A stretch of DNA of 8,815 bases from Burkholderiales bacterium (GTDB lineage Bacteria; Pseudomonadota; Gammaproteobacteria; Burkholderiales; Burkholderiaceae_C), in contig CANGHQ010000048.1 in NCBI GenBank assembly GCA_947453585.1, positions 1 through 8,815 on the forward strand. Direction: 5' to 3'. The translations under genes were made by a program, and so were the position numbers. This document shows positions 6,881-8,815 of this stretch, piece by piece; position 1 is the stretch's first letter; each line of letters starts with the position of its first letter. The notes under the pieces are model-generated. The model was not told where the DNA came from, ran no database searches, and saw only the letters and a list, made by a program, of their open reading frames with translations.

Positions 6881-6967
6881 GCGCGGGTGGCGAAATTGGT
6901 AGACGCACCAGGTTTAGGTCCTGACGGTAGCAATACTGTGCGGGTTCGAGTCCCGCCCCGCGCACCA
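6881..6967 (+). tRNA. tRNA-Leu (anticodon UAG)
   Basis: An 87-base class II tRNA folds completely by eye. Acceptor arms are GCGCGGG (6881-6887) and CCCGCGC (6957-6963), with discriminator A and an encoded CCA (6965-6967). The D arm GCG/CGC holds AAATTGGTAGA. The anticodon arm is CCAGG-TTTAGGT-CCTGA with TAG at 6915-6917, which reads CUN leucine codons. The long variable arm is CGGTA-GCAA-TACTG, the T arm GCGGG-TTCGAGT-CCCGC. The outermost anticodon-stem pair is C with A (6908 and 6924), a mismatch. No terminator separates it from tig downstream, so the two may share a transcript. Confidence 0.97.
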
Positions 6968-6995
6968 TCCTTGAGTACTTGATTCCCCACTTTTC

Positions 6996-7030
6996 GGGCA
7001 TCGCACAGCCGCACACGGCGGGCGCTGCCC
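6996..7030 (+). other. Hairpin in the tig leader
   Basis: Outer arms GGGCA (6996-7000) and TGCCC (7026-7030) enclose an inner hairpin GCCG-CACA-CGGC (7008-7019). It ends about ten bases before the tig ribosome binding site and is not followed by a T-run, so it is not an ordinary terminator. It may be an RNA processing or stability element between the tRNA and tig, or chance pairing in GC-rich DNA. Confidence 0.35.
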
Positions 7031-7051
7031 TTGACCTTTAGGAGCATTTGA

Positions 7052-8362
7052 ATGACTGTTATCGTTGAAACCCTGGAAAAGCTCGAACGCAAAATCACCC
7101 TGAACCTGCCCGTTGAGGCCGTTCAGTCCGAAGTCAGCGCACGCCTGCGCAAAATGGCCCGCACGGTGAAGATGGACGGTTTCCGTCCTGGCAAAGTGCC
7201 CATGAACGTGGTCAACCAGCGCTACGGCTACTCAGTGCATTACGAAGTGATGAACGACAAGGTCGGCGAAGCTTTCTCCGCCGCCGCCAACCAAGCCAAG
7301 CTGCGCGTGGCAGGGCAGCCCAGCATTACCGAGGCCACCGGCGCTGCCGAAGGCTTTATGGCCTTTGACGCCGTGTTTGAAGTGTTCCCTGAAGTCGTCA
7401 TTGGCGACCTGGCCAGCGCCGAAGTGGAAACCGTCACCGCCGATGTGACCGACGCCGCCATCGACAAGACCATCGACATTCTGCGCAAGCAACGCCGCAC
7501 TTTCTCGCAGCGCCCCCACGACGCCGCAGCCCAAGACACCGACCGCGTGACGGTGGACTTTGCCGGCAAGATTGACGGCGAGCCGTTTGAAGGCGGCAAG
7601 GCCGACGACTTCCAGTTCATCCTGGGCGACGGCCAGATGCTCAAGGAATTTGAAGAAGCCACCCGAGGCATGAAGTTTGGCGAAAGCAAAACCTTCCCCC
7701 TGGCTTTCCCTGCCGAATACCACGGCAAAGACGTGGCCGGCAAAACCGCCGACTTCCTGGTGACCTTGAAGAAGGTCGAAGCCGCCCACCTGCCCGAAGT
7801 GGACGACGCCCTGGCTGCTGCCCTGGGTATTGCCGACGGCACGGTTGACGGCCTGCGCGCGGACATCCGCAAAAACCTGCAGCGCGAAGTCAAAGCCCGC
7901 CTGCTCGGACGCAACAAGCAAGTCGTCATGGACGCGCTGGTGGCCAAAGCCGAACTCGACCTGCCCAAGTCCAGCGTTCAGTCCGAAGTGGACCGTTTGA
8001 TCGAAGGCGCACGTGCTGACCTCAAGCAGCGCGGCGTCAAAGATGCTGACAAAGCCCCGATTCCTGCCGAGTTGTTCACCGCCCAGGCCGAGCGCCGTGT
8101 GCGTCTGGGCCTGGTGGTGGCAGAACTGGTGCGCACGAAAGAGCTGCACGCTACCGCCGACCAGATCAAGACACACATCGACGAGCTCGCTGCCAGCTAC
8201 GAAAAGCCCACCGAGGTGGTGCGTTGGTACTACGGCGACAACCGCCGAATGGCCGAAGTCGAGTCCATCGTCATCGAAAACAACGTGACCGCCTATGTGC
8301 TGTCGCAGTTGAAGGTCTCTGAAAAGGCAATCTCCTTTGACGAGCTGATGGGGCAGAATTAA
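7052..8362 (+). CDS. tig: Trigger factor, ribosome-associated chaperone and peptidyl-prolyl isomerase
   Basis: Binds at the ribosomal exit tunnel, shields nascent chains and catalyses proline isomerisation in the cytosol. The 436-residue length is close to that of the E. coli protein. The N-terminal ribosome-binding domain (1 to about 115) carries the signature GFRPGKVP (43-50), nearly identical to the ribosome-docking loop of other trigger factors. The FKBP-type isomerase domain covers about 160-245 (VTVDFAGKIDGEPFEGG, FILGDGQMLKEFE, and a later strand FLVTLKKVE). The remaining residues form the helical C-terminal substrate cradle. ATG 7052 is preceded by TAGGAG with GGAG at 7041-7044, a strong ribosome binding site seven bases upstream. 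It is flanked by tRNA-Leu and clpP, the conserved order in related bacteria. Nothing is broken or missing. Confidence 0.97.
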   Translation: MTVIVETLEKLERKITLNLPVEAVQSEVSARLRKMARTVKMDGFRPGKVPMNVVNQRYGYSVHYEVMNDKVGEAFSAAANQAKLRVAGQPSITEATGAAEGFMAFDAVFEVFPEVVIGDLASAEVETVTADVTDAAIDKTIDILRKQRRTFSQRPHDAAAQDTDRVTVDFAGKIDGEPFEGGKADDFQFILGDGQMLKEFEEATRGMKFGESKTFPLAFPAEYHGKDVAGKTADFLVTLKKVEAAHLPEVDDALAAALGIADGTVDGLRADIRKNLQREVKARLLGRNKQVVMDALVAKAELDLPKSSVQSEVDRLIEGARADLKQRGVKDADKAPIPAELFTAQAERRVRLGLVVAELVRTKELHATADQIKTHIDELAASYEKPTEVVRWYYGDNRRMAEVESIVIENNVTAYVLSQLKVSEKAISFDELMGQN

Positions 8363-8377
8363 GCGCAACCGTTGTGC

Positions 8378-8410
8378 GCCCGGGCCTGCACCTGCAGGCC
8401 GGGCTTCTTG
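8378..8410 (+). terminator. Hairpin after tig, probable terminator
   Basis: Arms GCCCGGGCCTGC (8378-8389) and GCAGGCCGGGC (8394-8404) pair along eleven positions with one bulged G and an ACCT loop. TTCTTGGGTTT follows, a broken rather than clean T-run. The very stable stem directly after the tig stop supports termination or 3'-end protection, possibly partial so that clpP is still read. Confidence 0.6.
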
Positions 8411-8417
8411 GGTTTGT

Positions 8418-8454
8418 GGGGGTGGCAGGGCTTGTAGTCTTGCCCTTGACCCCC
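8418..8454 (+). other. Second hairpin in the tig-clpP gap
   Basis: Arms GGGGGT (8418-8423) and ACCCCC (8449-8454) form the outer stem, and AGGGC (8427-8431) with GCCCT (8442-8446) the inner stem, with an asymmetric internal loop and a ten-base apical loop. AATTTGGTTTGG follows. It may be a second, weaker terminator or an mRNA stability element. Confidence 0.4.
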
Positions 8455-8468
8455 AATTTGGTTTGGTG

Positions 8469-8500
8469 GGCGCGCCCGGTGTGCGCCGCCTTTAATTTTT
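8469..8500 (+). promoter_or_regulatory. Third hairpin with T-rich tail before the clpP ribosome binding site
   Basis: GGCGCGC (8469-8475) and GTGCGCC (8481-8487) pair over seven positions including one G-U, with a five-base loop. TTTAATTTTT (8491-8500) follows directly, then the clpP Shine-Dalgarno. The form is that of an intrinsic terminator, but its position only a few bases before clpP would make it an attenuator-like element if it works. It could also be a leader stem that keeps the ribosome binding site exposed. Confidence 0.4.
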
Positions 8501-8510
8501 CGGAGACCCT

Positions 8511-8815
8511 ATGAACGTGAAATACGCAATGCCAGGCGCCATGGAAACGCAGGCCCTGGGCATGGTTCCCATGGTGATCGAGCAGTCGGGCCGGGGCGAG
8601 CGCTCGTACGACATTTACTCGCGCCTGCTCAAGGAGCGCGTGATTTTTCTGGTGGGTCCGGTCAATGACCAGACGGCCAATCTGGTGGTGGCGCAGCTGC
8701 TGTTCCTGGAAAGTGAAAATCCGGATAAGGACATTTCGTTCTACATCAACTCGCCTGGCGGTTCGGTCAGCGCCGGCATGGCGATTTTTGACACCATGAA
8801 CTTCATCAAGCCGGC
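8511..8815 (+). CDS. clpP: ATP-dependent Clp protease proteolytic subunit ClpP, N-terminal part
   Basis: Serine peptidase that forms the tetradecameric chamber working with ClpX or ClpA unfoldases in cytosolic protein turnover. Only 101 complete codons lie in the window. The visible part is unmistakable: MVPMVIEQSGRGERSYDIYS (18-37), LLKERVIFLVGPV (39-51) and the oxyanion-loop region YINSPGGSV (78-86). By alignment with E. coli ClpP the catalytic serine should lie near residue 113, just outside the window, as should the histidine and aspartate. The N-terminus has a short propeptide of about 16 residues; the E. coli processing site M-A is replaced by L-G here. The start at ATG 8511 is supported by CGGAGA just upstream (GGAG 8502-8505). 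ATGs at codons 7 and 11 are possible alternative starts but lack such a site. clpX is the expected next gene. Confidence 0.96.
   Translation, partial: MNVKYAMPGAMETQALGMVPMVIEQSGRGERSYDIYSRLLKERVIFLVGPVNDQTANLVVAQLLFLESENPDKDISFYINSPGGSVSAGMAIFDTMNFIKP

Noticed and set aside
6881..6967. tRNA-Leu as an integration (att) site of a mobile element
   Set aside because: No integrase gene and no repeated tRNA 3' end are visible; downstream is the conserved tig-clpP locus.
6969..6992. Heat-shock (sigma-32-like) promoter before tig: CTTGAG and CCCCAC words
   Set aside because: The words are only 9 bases apart, shorter than the usual spacing for sigma-32 promoters, and the match is partial.
7232..8368. 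378-codon minus-strand frame opposite tig
   Set aside because: Shadow of trigger factor with low-complexity, His/Gly/Val-rich translation and no ribosome binding site or family resemblance.
8446..8475. TTGACC (8446-8451) as -35 box of a clpP promoter
   Set aside because: The position 17 bases downstream is GGCGCG, with no -10-like sequence at an acceptable distance.

Overview
The window looks like chromosomal DNA of a beta-proteobacterium, most likely a member of the Burkholderiales close to the Comamonadaceae. The evidence is the high GC content with strong GC3 bias, the gene order tRNA-Leu, tig, clpP, and the style of the hopanoid-type squalene genes and the RND pump. This is inferred from sequence style and family recognition, not from a database search. 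The DNA is nearly all coding, and no gap exceeds about 165 bases. I see no insertion sequence, integrase, CRISPR array or phage gene.

Left part (1-2351, minus strand): a compact hpnC-hpnD-hpnE run, transcribed right to left. It encodes the three-enzyme bacterial route from farnesyl diphosphate to squalene. HpnD makes presqualene diphosphate, HpnC converts it to hydroxysqualene, and HpnE reduces that to squalene. hpnE is cut by the left edge. Its likely TTG start overlaps the hpnD stop codon.

Middle (2352-6880): a 165-base divergent control region separates hpnC from a two-gene RND efflux operon on the plus strand. The operon has a lipoprotein membrane fusion protein followed 7 bases later by a 1054-residue inner membrane permease of the TriC-like type. 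The control region holds a clear 27-base dyad placed just after a candidate -10 box, which fits a repressor operator for the pump. No outer membrane factor or regulator gene is present in the window. A long nested hairpin with a T-run closes the operon.

Right part (6881-8815, plus strand): tRNA-Leu(UAG), then tig (trigger factor), then the start of clpP (protease subunit, cut by the right edge). This is a conserved protein-folding and protein-turnover locus. The tig-clpP gap carries three consecutive hairpins, the last directly before the clpP ribosome binding site.

I did not find a convincing undescribed system. The features most worth a second look are the putative operator at 2453-2479, the head-to-head arrangement of squalene synthesis and efflux genes, and the structured non-coding stretches around the tRNA and between tig and clpP.
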